A DNA stretch of 9,340 bases, taken from the NCBI GenBank assembly GCA_022013615.1, contig JAKLQB010000895.1, positions 1 to 9,340 on the forward strand, written 5' to 3'. This DNA comes from Desulfobacterales bacterium (GTDB lineage Bacteria > Desulfobacterota > DSM-4660 > Desulfatiglandales > Desulfatiglandaceae). Positions 1 through 6,775 of the stretch are shown here, in pieces. Made by a program: the position numbers and the translations under genes. The notes below the pieces were generated by a model. It saw nothing but the letters and a program-made list of their open reading frames with translations, made no database searches and was not told the DNA's origin. How positions within the stretch are numbered: position 1 is the first letter of the stretch; each line of letters starts with the position of its first letter.

Positions 1-24
1 ACATGTGAACCAAAACTTTTTCAA
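1..24 (-). CDS. Possible start of a further gene running off the left edge (partial)
   Basis: A TTG codon at 24-22 on the minus strand opens a frame that stays open to the window edge and reads M-K-K-F-W-F-T-C. A lysine pair followed by bulky hydrophobic residues is how many secretory signal peptides begin. An AAAGGGGA stretch lies about nine bases upstream and could act as a ribosome binding site. There is no clear intrinsic terminator between this point and the acyl-CoA synthetase gene that ends at 118, so a downstream operon member is possible. Only eight codons are visible and TTG is a minor start codon, so chance is a real alternative. Confidence 0.2.
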
Positions 25-117
25 CTTGTTAATCCCCTTTAGCGGCTCGCTTGAGCTTGCCAAAGTCTTGCTGCAGGGAAGCTCATTGCATTTGAGCTAC
101 CCCTACTCGTATCCAGA
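25..117 (-). other. Intergenic stretch after the acyl-CoA synthetase gene, with competing inverted repeats
   Basis: In the direction of transcription this spacer holds three related segments: AGCTCA (98-93), TGAGCTT (85-79) and AAGCTCA (58-52). The middle one can pair with the first (6 bp, 7-base loop) or with the last (7 bp, 20-base loop), so the two hairpins exclude each other. Neither is followed by a T-run, so this is not a standard intrinsic terminator. No other signal was recognised here. Confidence 0.35.
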
Positions 118-2262
118 TCAAGTAGAGATAATGACACGAGCGTCTATTACTGAAGCTCCTTTTTCGTAAACGAATACGGGATTCAAATCGAGCTCACAAA
201 TTTGAGGAAACTGATTTATGATTTCTGAAACACCGGTCAATATCCCCGCAATTGCCGCAATGTCTGCTCCCGGCCGGCCTCTGATCCCTTGCAACAAAGG
301 AAACCCTTTGATCTCCCTTATCATTTCAAAGGCATCGTCCTCAGTGATGGGGGCCACCCGGAAAGAGACGTCTCTCAACACCTCGACGTGTATGCCGCCT
401 AATCCGAACATGACAAAATGGCCAAAGGTTTCATCAATGCTCGCCCCCACAATGACCTCAATCCCTTTGGTTTCCATTGGGGTGACCATAACGCCCTCTA
501 TGCCGGCCTCAGGGTTGTAATGGCGTGCGTTTTTGATAATCTCTTTGAAACCCTCTTGAACAGCCCTCTCACTATTAAGCCCTAATATAACTCCCTCTGC
601 CTCGGTCTTATGAATGATATCCTGAGAGACGATTTTCAGTACCACTGGAAACCCGAGTCTTCTGGCATGGGAAGCCGCCTCTGATGCTGTTGAGGCAAGA
701 AGAAAATCGTTTACGGGTATGCCAAATCGCTTGATCAGATTCCGGGCCTCAGGTTCCATAAGGGTAAGCCGCTTTTGTGATAGTGCCTTCTCAAAGAGTG
801 CCTGACAAAAGCTCAGATCGGCCCCGGAAATAGGGGTTCTCTTTTTGGTAGGCCTTTCCCCAGCGTGTTTCCTGAGGTACCTGGCGCGCATGAAAAGGGA
901 GGCCATGGCGGCCATGGCTGTCTCCACCGATTCGTAGACAGGAATGCATTGGCTTTGCATGATATATAGAGATCTTGGGTTCTCCCTGGCATACATACTC
1001 TGTAAAATGACGGGCTTGTCATATTTGTCCATCAGGTCGATCAACCCGGTTGCAACTTGTTCCTCTATCTTATCGGCTCCTGGAAAAAGATCATAATACC
1101 CCCCGAACTGACCCACGATTACAAGGCCATGGATGGCCACATCCTGCAGTAATATCTCGGCGCATTTGACAAAGGTCCACAAATCTTTATCAGCAGCTCC
1201 TGCAAAATCCACCGGGTTTTGAGTTGAGGACTGCGGCAGGAGGACCTCTGCCAATCTCTCTTGCGTAGGTGTGTCGAGAACAGGTACTTCCAGGCCCGAT
1301 CTCTCTGCCAAGTCTGATGCCAAAGTACCATGCCCACCTCCTTCAGTCATGACAGCGATACGATTTCCTTGTGGCATTGGCAGCTTGGCAAATGCATTAC
1401 CCAAACCCAGCAATTCGTTTGAATTTCTCGCCCTTATGACGCCTGCTTGCCTGAAAGCAGCATCATAAATCTCATCATTCCCCGCCAGAGAACCCGTGTG
1501 GGATATCGCTGAGCGCCGGCCTGTAGTGGTGTATCCGATTTTCATAGCGACAACAGGTTTCAATCGGGTTATTTGGCGGGCAATTTTCAGGAATTCTCTG
1601 CCATTCCTCAATCCTTCCATGAAGAGGAGAATCGCCTTGGTATCAGGGTCATTCCCCATATAATCAAGGTATTCATGAAATTCCAGATCGATCTGATTGC
1701 CGAGGCTTATGAATTTCGAAAACCCGAGACCTGTCCTTCTGGCAAGGTAACTAACCTCCAAGCCGAAATTGCCACTCTGCGTGATAAACCCGAGGCTGCC
1801 CGGAGTGATCGGCAGGATCGTTGTATTAAGATCTATGGCTGAATTGTATACCCCCAGGCAATTGGGACCCACCAGCCTGATCCCTGATTCCTTTGCCAGT
1901 GTTACAAGATTTTCTTCCACCTCCTTGCCTTTTTCCCCGGTTTCTCCAAACCCGGCAGTTACGATCACAATCATCTTGACTCCCTGATGGATGCAATCCT
2001 TAGTGGCCTGAGGGACGTAACGGGCCGGAATTCCTATGATGGCCAGGTCAACCAGATCGGGAATGTCTTTGATATCCCTATAAGCCTGGACTCCGCAAAC
2101 CTCACCCCCCTTCTTATTCACTAAGTAGAGTTTTCCCTTATAACTGCTTTCAACCAGTGCCTTTGCCATGAGATTCCCCCATTTCTGGGGGTCTCGTGAC
2201 GCACCGACCACAACGACTGATCGCGGATTAAAAAGAAATTCCAATTGTTCCACTTCTCCCAA
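118..2262 (-). CDS. NDP-forming acyl-CoA synthetase (ADP-forming acetate/acyl-CoA ligase), fused alpha-beta form
   Basis: A cytoplasmic enzyme that converts acyl-CoA, ADP and phosphate to the free acid, CoA and ATP through phosphohistidine intermediates. The 714 residues match the usual length of the single-chain form. In order they hold a CoA-binding Rossmann domain (about 10-105, with VVVVGASRDP), succinyl-CoA-ligase-like domains (about 150-455) and an ATP-grasp domain (about 495-712). SHTGS carries the expected alpha catalytic His255, FMEGLR holds the Glu that stabilises it (Glu216), and HKTEAEGV carries the second, ATP-grasp-side His551. A TEGGGHG loop at 306-312 stands where many relatives have TNGGG. 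The gene starts with TTG directly after the delta-subunit stop codon. GAGGG four bases upstream supports this start, but GTG at codon 4 or TTG at codon 7 is also possible. As last gene of the oxidoreductase operon it probably harvests ATP from the acyl-CoA made upstream. Acyl specificity is not visible. Confidence 0.93.
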   Translation of the reverse strand: MGEVEQLEFLFNPRSVVVVGASRDPQKWGNLMAKALVESSYKGKLYLVNKKGGEVCGVQAYRDIKDIPDLVDLAIIGIPARYVPQATKDCIHQGVKMIVIVTAGFGETGEKGKEVEENLVTLAKESGIRLVGPNCLGVYNSAIDLNTTILPITPGSLGFITQSGNFGLEVSYLARRTGLGFSKFISLGNQIDLEFHEYLDYMGNDPDTKAILLFMEGLRNGREFLKIARQITRLKPVVAMKIGYTTTGRRSAISHTGSLAGNDEIYDAAFRQAGVIRARNSNELLGLGNAFAKLPMPQGNRIAVMTEGGGHGTLASDLAERSGLEVPVLDTPTQERLAEVLLPQSSTQNPVDFAGAADKDLWTFVKCAEILLQDVAIHGLVIVGQFGGYYDLFPGADKIEEQVATGLIDLMDKYDKPVILQSMYARENPRSLYIMQSQCIPVYESVETAMAAMASLFMRARYLRKHAGERPTKKRTPISGADLSFCQALFEKALSQKRLTLMEPEARNLIKRFGIPVNDFLLASTASEAASHARRLGFPVVLKIVSQDIIHKTEAEGVILGLNSERAVQEGFKEIIKNARHYNPEAGIEGVMVTPMETKGIEVIVGASIDETFGHFVMFGLGGIHVEVLRDVSFRVAPITEDDAFEMIREIKGFPLLQGIRGRPGADIAAIAGILTGVSEIINQFPQICELDLNPVFVYEKGASVIDARVIIST

Positions 2263-2505
2263 CTAACCCTCTTTCCTTTTCCTACTGCCTGTAGGGGGCT
2301 TCTGTACGGCAACAGTAATTGCCCTGTCAGGACATATTATCTCGCAGTCTCTGCATCCAGTGCACTCGGTAAGGCTAACCACTTCAACGGGATAATACCC
2401 ACTGGCATTGATCCTTGCTGCAATGCCGAGAACCTTTTTTTTGCAAAACTTGATGCACAGTTCACACCCCTTGCACCTCTCCCGCCGAATAACAAGACGT
2501 TTCAT
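2263..2505 (-). CDS. Ferredoxin-like delta subunit of 2-oxoacid:ferredoxin oxidoreductase, 2x[4Fe-4S]
   Basis: An 80-residue iron-sulfur protein that carries electrons from the thiamine centre of the oxidoreductase to external ferredoxin. Two cluster motifs are visible: Cys11, 14, 17 and 21 (CKGCELCIKFC) and Cys48, 51, 54 and 58 (CTGCRDCEIICP). The first lacks the proline that usually follows the fourth cysteine and has lysines instead (CKKKV); the second keeps it. The N-terminus (MKRLVIRRERCKGC) and the basic C-terminal tail fit the delta subunit of VOR/KOR-type enzymes. Its ATG overlaps the gamma-subunit stop codon as ATGA (2505-2502), and AGAGGA lies just upstream as a good ribosome binding site. 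It abuts the acyl-CoA synthetase gene with no spacer. A free-standing ferredoxin is less likely given the position among the other subunits. Confidence 0.9.
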   Translation of the reverse strand: MKRLVIRRERCKGCELCIKFCKKKVLGIAARINASGYYPVEVVSLTECTGCRDCEIICPDRAITVAVQKPPTGSRKRKEG

Positions 2506-3059
2506 CTTTTCCTCTGACTCATTGAGAGGTAATACTCATGGCCCTTTTCTATGCCTTTTATGTTCACAGACGCCATGGACTTTCGGTGCTCAGGGAGAGT
2601 TCTCTCAACCCCCTGGAAGACCGATTCAAGCCGGCTGACTTTTGCAAACCCAATCAATCCTCCAAGGGCGACCATATTGGTAAGTAGGACGTTTCCCAGT
2701 TCCAAAGCCAGTTCAGTAGCAGGAATTTCAAGTGTGGATATATCCTTACGCAAACCGATATGGTTGGTGGGAGGGCGGTTCAAAATCAAGCGCCCTCCTC
2801 GACTCAGGCGCTTTTCAAAAGAGTCCATGAAAGGGTTGCCTAACGCAACGCAGATTGTGGGCTCCTCCACAATTGGAGATGCAATTGATTCATCGGACAC
2901 CACAACCGAACAGCTGACAACCCCTCCCCTTACGCTATCTCCGTAGCCCTCCATATAGGTTATCTCTTTTCCTTCCAAAACACAGGCATGGGAAAGGACC
3001 TTCCCGATTACCAGGACTCCCTGCCCACCCAGGCCACCTATTATAATCCTTTCTTCCAT
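2502..3059 (-). CDS. 2-oxoacid:ferredoxin oxidoreductase, gamma subunit
   Basis: The gamma subunit (pyruvate:ferredoxin oxidoreductase gamma family) takes part in CoA binding and in assembly of the cytoplasmic complex. The 185 residues match the family length. The glycine-rich GGLGGQG at 8-14 is the family's signature near the N-terminus, followed by the YGDSVRGG segment at 39-46, which corresponds to the conserved Y-G-x-x-x-R-G-G. LLTNMVALGGLIG at 125-137 is also typical. The start is supported by AAAGGGGA four bases before the ATG. The gene overlaps the beta gene by 19 bases and the delta gene by 4, which implies translational coupling and matched amounts. Naming of such subunits differs between organisms (Vor, Kor, Ior), so no symbol is given. 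Confidence 0.92.
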   Translation of the reverse strand: MEERIIIGGLGGQGVLVIGKVLSHACVLEGKEITYMEGYGDSVRGGVVSCSVVVSDESIASPIVEEPTICVALGNPFMDSFEKRLSRGGRLILNRPPTNHIGLRKDISTLEIPATELALELGNVLLTNMVALGGLIGFAKVSRLESVFQGVERTLPEHRKSMASVNIKGIEKGHEYYLSMSQRKR

Positions 3060-3814
3060 TTATCCCCTTTTGCAGTTTTGAAAACCCGAAGCCTGTGTTC
3101 TGAAATCATCTGATCTTCAACCCAATCAACGGCCTCAACAGGGGGCAGTCTCAGATGGGTAGGGCATTGTGAGACGATCTCAACGAATGAAAAACCTTTT
3201 TCATGGATCTGGGTCTGAAATGCTTGAATAATGCTTTTCTTTGCTTTTCTCACGTTTCGAGGGGTGTTGACGGCAACCCGGGCCACGTACCCTGTGCAAT
3301 CTATGGCACTCAAAATCTCCGGAACGTGGAGAGGTGCGCCGTTTCTCGGCTCTCGGCCGAGAGGGGTGGTTGAAGTCTTCTGTCCCATAAGGGTGGTTGG
3401 GCTCATCTGCCCGCCTGTCATCCCGTAAACACCGTTATTAACCATGATCACCGTAATGTTCTCGCCCCGCCCCGCCGCATGGACCAGTTCTCCCATGCCA
3501 ATGGCCGCGCAATCCCCATCGCCCTGATAGGTGAAGACAACATTTTCGGGCCTGCTCCTCTTTATTCCCGTTGACACTGCGACTGCCCTTCCATGAAGAG
3601 CACAGAACGTATCCATCTTGAGGTATTTATGCATTATGGTATAGCACCCTATACCCACAACCCCTATGGATTTTTCCCTTATGCCAAGTTCAGATATGGC
3701 CTCGGAAAGGAGCCGATTAATGATTCCGTGGCCGCAGCCCGGACAGTAGGGCAAAGGCTTGTCCAGTAAAACAGGCCTGTTGGGGTTTTTACCTTTTACC
3801 GGGTTTTGATTCAT
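3041..3814 (-). CDS. 2-oxoacid:ferredoxin oxidoreductase, beta subunit (thiamine pyrophosphate-binding)
   Basis: The catalytic subunit that binds thiamine pyrophosphate and Mg2+ and decarboxylates the 2-oxoacid. The 257 residues fit the KOR/VOR beta family. YCPGCGHG at 23-30 is the conserved N-terminal motif. GDGD at 98-101, followed about 25 residues later by NN at 126-127, forms the TPP/Mg2+ motif, and VYGMTGGQ at 129-136 continues the usual pattern. Cysteines 24 and 27 together with Cys219 could contribute to a cluster, as in relatives whose beta subunit carries one, but that is inference. The ATG overlaps the end of the alpha gene by 26 bases and has no strong ribosome binding site, so translation is probably coupled. 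A pyruvate- or 2-oxoglutarate-specific enzyme cannot be excluded from this subunit alone. Confidence 0.93.
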   Translation of the reverse strand: MNQNPVKGKNPNRPVLLDKPLPYCPGCGHGIINRLLSEAISELGIREKSIGVVGIGCYTIMHKYLKMDTFCALHGRAVAVSTGIKRSRPENVVFTYQGDGDCAAIGMGELVHAAGRGENITVIMVNNGVYGMTGGQMSPTTLMGQKTSTTPLGREPRNGAPLHVPEILSAIDCTGYVARVAVNTPRNVRKAKKSIIQAFQTQIHEKGFSFVEIVSQCPTHLRLPPVEAVDWVEDQMISEHRLRVFKTAKGDKWKKGL

Positions 3815-4868
3815 CGTGGATTTTTTCTATCTCTGTAAAAATATCTTTGGTGGAGGGGAGCATTCCTCCAACCCTTCCATGAAAAAAAACGTTTCCTCGG
3901 CACTCAAATGCCAACCTTACGTCCTCCACCATTTGTCCGGCGTTCAGTTCAACCACTAATAGGTTTTGAATCGTGGCAGGAAGATCCTCAAAAACCATAT
4001 TTGGAAAAGGCCATAAGGTGACCGGCCGGATGAGGCCTACTTTTAATCCTTTTCCCCTTGCCATGTTGACGACCGATTTTACAATCCTGGAAACGATGCC
4101 AAAGGCCACAATTGCAACATCCGCGTCCTCAATGAGGTAGGTTTCGCACCGTTTTTCTCTCTTCGCAATCAATTTGAATTTTTTCTGCAATCGAAGGCCG
4201 ACTGCCTCTGCCTCTTCCGGAGTGAAGCTGCATGTTTTGATCTGATTCGCCCTTCTATTCATAGCCCCGGTTAAGGCCCATTTCTTCTTTTTGTTTAAAG
4301 ACGGCAATTCAACTCTTTCAGGCAGGATAACGGGTTCTATCATCTGACCAATATACCCATCCCCTAAAAGGATCACCGGTGACCGATACCTGTCAGCCAG
4401 ATCAAATGCTAAGAACGTCAGTTCAGCAAACTCTCTGCCTGAACATGGTGCAAGGACGATAACCCGATAATCACCATGGCCATGGCCTTTTGTGGCTTGA
4501 AAATAATCGCCCTGACTCCCTTTGATGTCTCCATCACCAGGACCGGCCCTTGATATGTTGACAATAAGTGCCGGAAGTTCGGCTGTTGCCATGAAAGAAA
4601 TCCCTTCGGCCATCAAACTCATTCCCGGGCTGGAAGTAGACGTCATTGCCCTGATCCCGGCACTGGATGCCCCTGCAAGCATATTAATAGCTGCGACTTC
4701 ACTTTCAGACTGGATGAATACCCCGCCCTCTTCCGGAAGCCTCTTTGCCAAATATTCGGGGATCTCGTTCTGAGGCGTGATGGGGTAACCGGAAAAAAAC
4801 CTGCATCCGGCCCTTATGGCTGCCTCTGCAATCACCTCATTATTCTTAAGTAATACTTTTTCTACCAT
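3789..4868 (-). CDS. vorB: 2-oxoacid:ferredoxin oxidoreductase, alpha subunit, VorB-like
   Basis: The alpha subunit of a CoA-dependent oxidoreductase that turns 2-oxoacids into acyl-CoA, CO2 and reduced ferredoxin. The 359 residues and the start MVEKVLLKNNEVIAEAAI resemble the 2-oxoisovalerate (branched-chain) type VorB. GYPITPQNEI at 27-36 is the pyrimidine-binding N-terminal signature of the family. ESE at 55-57, TSTSSPGMSLM at 76-86 and DYFQATKGHGHGDY at 121-134 follow in the usual order. The C-terminal half (about 245-320) is the second PFOR domain with GQM at 311-313. This is the first gene of the operon, 159 bases after the last permease gene, with a terminator-like hairpin in between. 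Its ribosome binding site is weak. Substrates could be branched-chain, aryl or other 2-oxoacids. The VOR call rests on recalled family resemblance, so the exact substrate is less certain than the family. Confidence 0.9.
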   Translation of the reverse strand: MVEKVLLKNNEVIAEAAIRAGCRFFSGYPITPQNEIPEYLAKRLPEEGGVFIQSESEVAAINMLAGASSAGIRAMTSTSSPGMSLMAEGISFMATAELPALIVNISRAGPGDGDIKGSQGDYFQATKGHGHGDYRVIVLAPCSGREFAELTFLAFDLADRYRSPVILLGDGYIGQMIEPVILPERVELPSLNKKKKWALTGAMNRRANQIKTCSFTPEEAEAVGLRLQKKFKLIAKREKRCETYLIEDADVAIVAFGIVSRIVKSVVNMARGKGLKVGLIRPVTLWPFPNMVFEDLPATIQNLLVVELNAGQMVEDVRLAFECRGNVFFHGRVGGMLPSTKDIFTEIEKIHDESKPGKR

Positions 4869-4896
4869 CTCATATTGTCAAATACGGGCAGGGTTT

Positions 4897-4902
4897 ATTA
4901 TC
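4897..4902 (-). promoter_or_regulatory. Possible -10 element for the oxidoreductase/synthetase operon
   Basis: On the minus strand the hexamer GATAAT, preceded by T (TGATAAT), matches five of six bases of the sigma-70 -10 consensus. It would place a transcription start some 20 bases before the alpha-subunit ATG. The region 17 bases further upstream is T- and A-rich (TTTTTTAGAG) and offers no good -35 hexamer. The position, after a terminator-like hairpin and before the first gene, is right for a promoter, but the motif alone is weak evidence. Confidence 0.25.
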
Positions 4903-4980
4903 AGCTTTTTTTCTTCTCTAAAAAATTCCCATACAAGTTACAGAACCATCGACATGGAATAAAAGCAAAGCGGGAAACTC

Positions 4981-5026
4981 AAAAAAACAATCTGGTATCC
5001 AGAAGTTGTATTGTTAGATCCAGATT
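4981..5026 (-). terminator. Probable intrinsic terminator of the transporter cluster
   Basis: Just past the second permease stop codon the minus strand reads TCTGG-ATA-CCAGA (5003-4991), a 5-bp stem with a 3-base loop, followed by TTG and a run of seven T (4987-4981). An upstream AATCTGG (5026-5020) can instead form a 7-bp stem with the same 3' arm, CCAGATT (4995-4989), across a 24-base loop. The short stem with its U-tract is a modest but recognisable Rho-independent terminator. It separates the importer genes from the oxidoreductase operon. Confidence 0.55.
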
Positions 5027-5027
5027 A

Positions 5028-5831
5028 TCACTTTGCGGACCTATACTTTTCAGTGCGTCTTCTTATAATCTCGGAGCTGATCAGAATGACGATGGAAAGT
5101 AAGATCAACAAGGAAGCTATTGAGGAAACCATCGGATTGATCTCAAGACGTACGCTGTCCCAGATTTTCTTTTGGAGTGTTACGGCCGACGTACCGGAAA
5201 TGAATATTGCAATAATGATCTCGTCAAAAGAGGTTATGAATGCGAAAAGGGCTCCTGAAAAAATGCCCGGGCTGATCAGGGGTAGGGTGATTCGAAGGAA
5301 AGTCTGTAACCTATTTGCTCCCAAATTCATGGCAGCGTTTTCAAGGGTCCTGTCGAACCCTTGTAAGACGGCAGTAACATTGACGATAACAAAAGGAATG
5401 GCCAGTGTTGTGTGGGCTATTATCAATCCCGTATACGTACCCACCAGGTGTAAGCGGACGAAAAGAAAATAGAATGCAATAGCCATGACTACCAGCGGCA
5501 TAATCATGGGTGACAGAAACAATGTATAAACTATATTTCGACCAAAAAATCGTCCCCTCACAAGCCCGACCGAGGCCATTGTTCCCAAAAGCGTTGCAAG
5601 TAATGTAGTGAAAATGGCAACGATAAAACTGACTTTTGTTGCATCAATCCACTGATAATCCGTAAAGAATCTTTTGTACCACATCAAGGAAAACCCTTTT
5701 GGGGGAAACTCCAAGAAAAGAGAGGAACTGAAAGATAGAGGTATTATTATGAATACCGGAAAAATCAGATAGGCGAAAACCATCCAGCTGAAACAATAGA
5801 TTAACGCGGTCTTTTTGTTAAAGGTGATCAT
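5028..5831 (-). CDS. potC: ABC transporter permease, spermidine/putrescine (PotC) type
   Basis: An inner-membrane permease that with its PotB-like partner forms the channel of a type I ABC importer. The 267 residues show about six hydrophobic segments, roughly at 10-32, 66-90, 100-124, 132-155, 190-212 and 236-253. The cytoplasmic coupling (EAA) loop is clear at 164-185: ENAAMNLGA followed by the I-x-L-P end (ITLPLISPG). This loop docks on the ATPase. SFDEIIIAIF at 201-210 is also typical of PotC-like proteins. The C-terminus is basic and cytoplasmic (RRRTEKYRSAK). The gene follows the other permease by 14 bases with no clear ribosome binding site, which suggests coupled translation. Family assignment is firm; a polyamine substrate is not shown. 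Confidence 0.88.
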   Translation of the reverse strand: MITFNKKTALIYCFSWMVFAYLIFPVFIIIPLSFSSSLFLEFPPKGFSLMWYKRFFTDYQWIDATKVSFIVAIFTTLLATLLGTMASVGLVRGRFFGRNIVYTLFLSPMIMPLVVMAIAFYFLFVRLHLVGTYTGLIIAHTTLAIPFVIVNVTAVLQGFDRTLENAAMNLGANRLQTFLRITLPLISPGIFSGALFAFITSFDEIIIAIFISGTSAVTLQKKIWDSVRLEINPMVSSIASLLILLSIVILISSEIIRRRTEKYRSAK

Positions 5832-5845
5832 GGCGGGCTTTTAAC

Positions 5846-6697
5846 CTACTTGAGTTCTTCGAGAAAGAGGTATTTTTTAAATCCAATGATCATAAGGACC
5901 GCAACGGTAAGCAATATAAAAGCAAGGGCTGACCCAAAGCCCCAATTAAGGAGGTTGCTGACCTGATTTTCGATCACATTTGAAATCATGATTTCCTTAA
6001 GCCCTCCTAACAGGGCCGGAGTAATGAAGAATCCAATCGCAAGAATAAATACAATGAGGCAACCGGCGCTTATCCCCTTCATGCTAAGAGGAAGATATAC
6101 CCGAATAAAGGTTTGGAAAGCGTTTGCCCCCAGGCTCCTGGATGCCCGTATAAGATCCCAATCGATTCCGCTCATCACGGCAAACATGGGGAATATCATA
6201 TAAGGTAGGAGAATATGAACCATGCCCACATACATACCAAAGGCGTTGTACATCAGTTTCAGAGGTGCAGAGATTAAACCCAGTTCCAACAACATAGAAT
6301 TGAATATGCCGTTTCTTCCCAGAAGCACCATCCAGGCATAATTCCTTACCAACAGGCTTATCCAAAAGGGAATGATCACGAAAATGATCATCAAGCCCCT
6401 TGTCTTTGGGCTTACCGATGCCAGCAAAAAAGAAACCGGATAACCGACAACCAGGCAAATCAGTGTTGAGAAAAAGCTGATTTTAATGGTGTTGTAAAAG
6501 ACCTTGATGTAGACGCTTGTTGAAATGAACTCCTGATAATGTTTCAGGGTAAAATCAGGATCAAACAGGCTCATCAGGATCATTTTTGCGAGCGGATATA
6601 CGTATATGGTGAGCAGAAAAAGTAGTGCCGGGAGAACCAGGAACAGGTTTCCACTCAGTATTTTATCCTTTCCCAACGCCCTGACAAGTTGATTCAT
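5846..6697 (-). CDS. potB: ABC transporter permease, spermidine/putrescine (PotB) type
   Basis: The first of two membrane permease subunits of the importer. The 283 residues hold about six hydrophobic helices, roughly at 17-44, 72-94, 100-126, 150-176, 208-231 and 254-272. The coupling loop is at 183-205: IRASRSLGANAF followed by VYLPLSMKG. The Gly at 190 and the L-P are kept, but the usual EAA triplet is replaced by RAS, a common variation in PotB-like proteins. GFFITPALLGG at 222-232 is a familiar signature of this permease group. The ATG is preceded by an AGGGTGAT element about 11 bases upstream, an acceptable but not ideal ribosome binding site. The gene lies 78 bases after the binding-protein gene, across a strong stem-loop. 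Confidence 0.88.
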   Translation of the reverse strand: MNQLVRALGKDKILSGNLFLVLPALLFLLTIYVYPLAKMILMSLFDPDFTLKHYQEFISTSVYIKVFYNTIKISFFSTLICLVVGYPVSFLLASVSPKTRGLMIIFVIIPFWISLLVRNYAWMVLLGRNGIFNSMLLELGLISAPLKLMYNAFGMYVGMVHILLPYMIFPMFAVMSGIDWDLIRASRSLGANAFQTFIRVYLPLSMKGISAGCLIVFILAIGFFITPALLGGLKEIMISNVIENQVSNLLNWGFGSALAFILLTVAVLMIIGFKKYLFLEELK

Positions 6698-6728
6698 CTT
6701 TTTTTAATATCACCCTAAAATTATTGAA

Positions 6729-6760
6729 TCAGGGCAGATGGCCGAGGCCATATACCCTGA
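6729..6760 (-). other. Strong intercistronic stem-loop between binding-protein and permease genes
   Basis: The transcript can fold as TCAGGG / CCCTGA (outer 6 bp), a 3x3 internal loop, then ATGGC / GCCAT (inner 5 bp) closed by a CTCG tetraloop. All pairs were checked by eye and are perfect within each arm. It is followed by a mixed A/T stretch (TTCAATAATTTTAGGG), not a clean U-run. The likely role is to protect the 3' end of the binding-protein message or partly terminate transcription, which gives more binding protein than permease. This is known for similar structures in other importer operons and inferred here. Confidence 0.6.
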
Positions 6761-6775
6761 CCCGTGGTTACCGGT

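Noticed and set aside
41..58. GC-rich near-palindrome (GGCTCGCTTGAGCTTGCC region) as an intrinsic terminator of the synthetase operon
   Set aside because: Only a 4-bp continuous stem forms, and the downstream sequence (CGCTAAAGGGG) has no U-run.
2551..2946. A 131-codon open frame on the plus strand
   Set aside because: It is antisense to the gamma subunit, whose GGLGGQG motif and overlapping neighbours leave no doubt about the real strand.
4875..4880. Perfect TTGACA -35 hexamer on the minus strand before the alpha-subunit gene
   Set aside because: It lies only six bases before the ATG, so a -10 element would fall inside the coding sequence; probably chance.
5011..5472. A 153-codon open frame on the plus strand
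   Set aside because: It lies almost wholly antisense to the PotC-like permease, whose motifs are clear, and its translation resembles no family I recognise.
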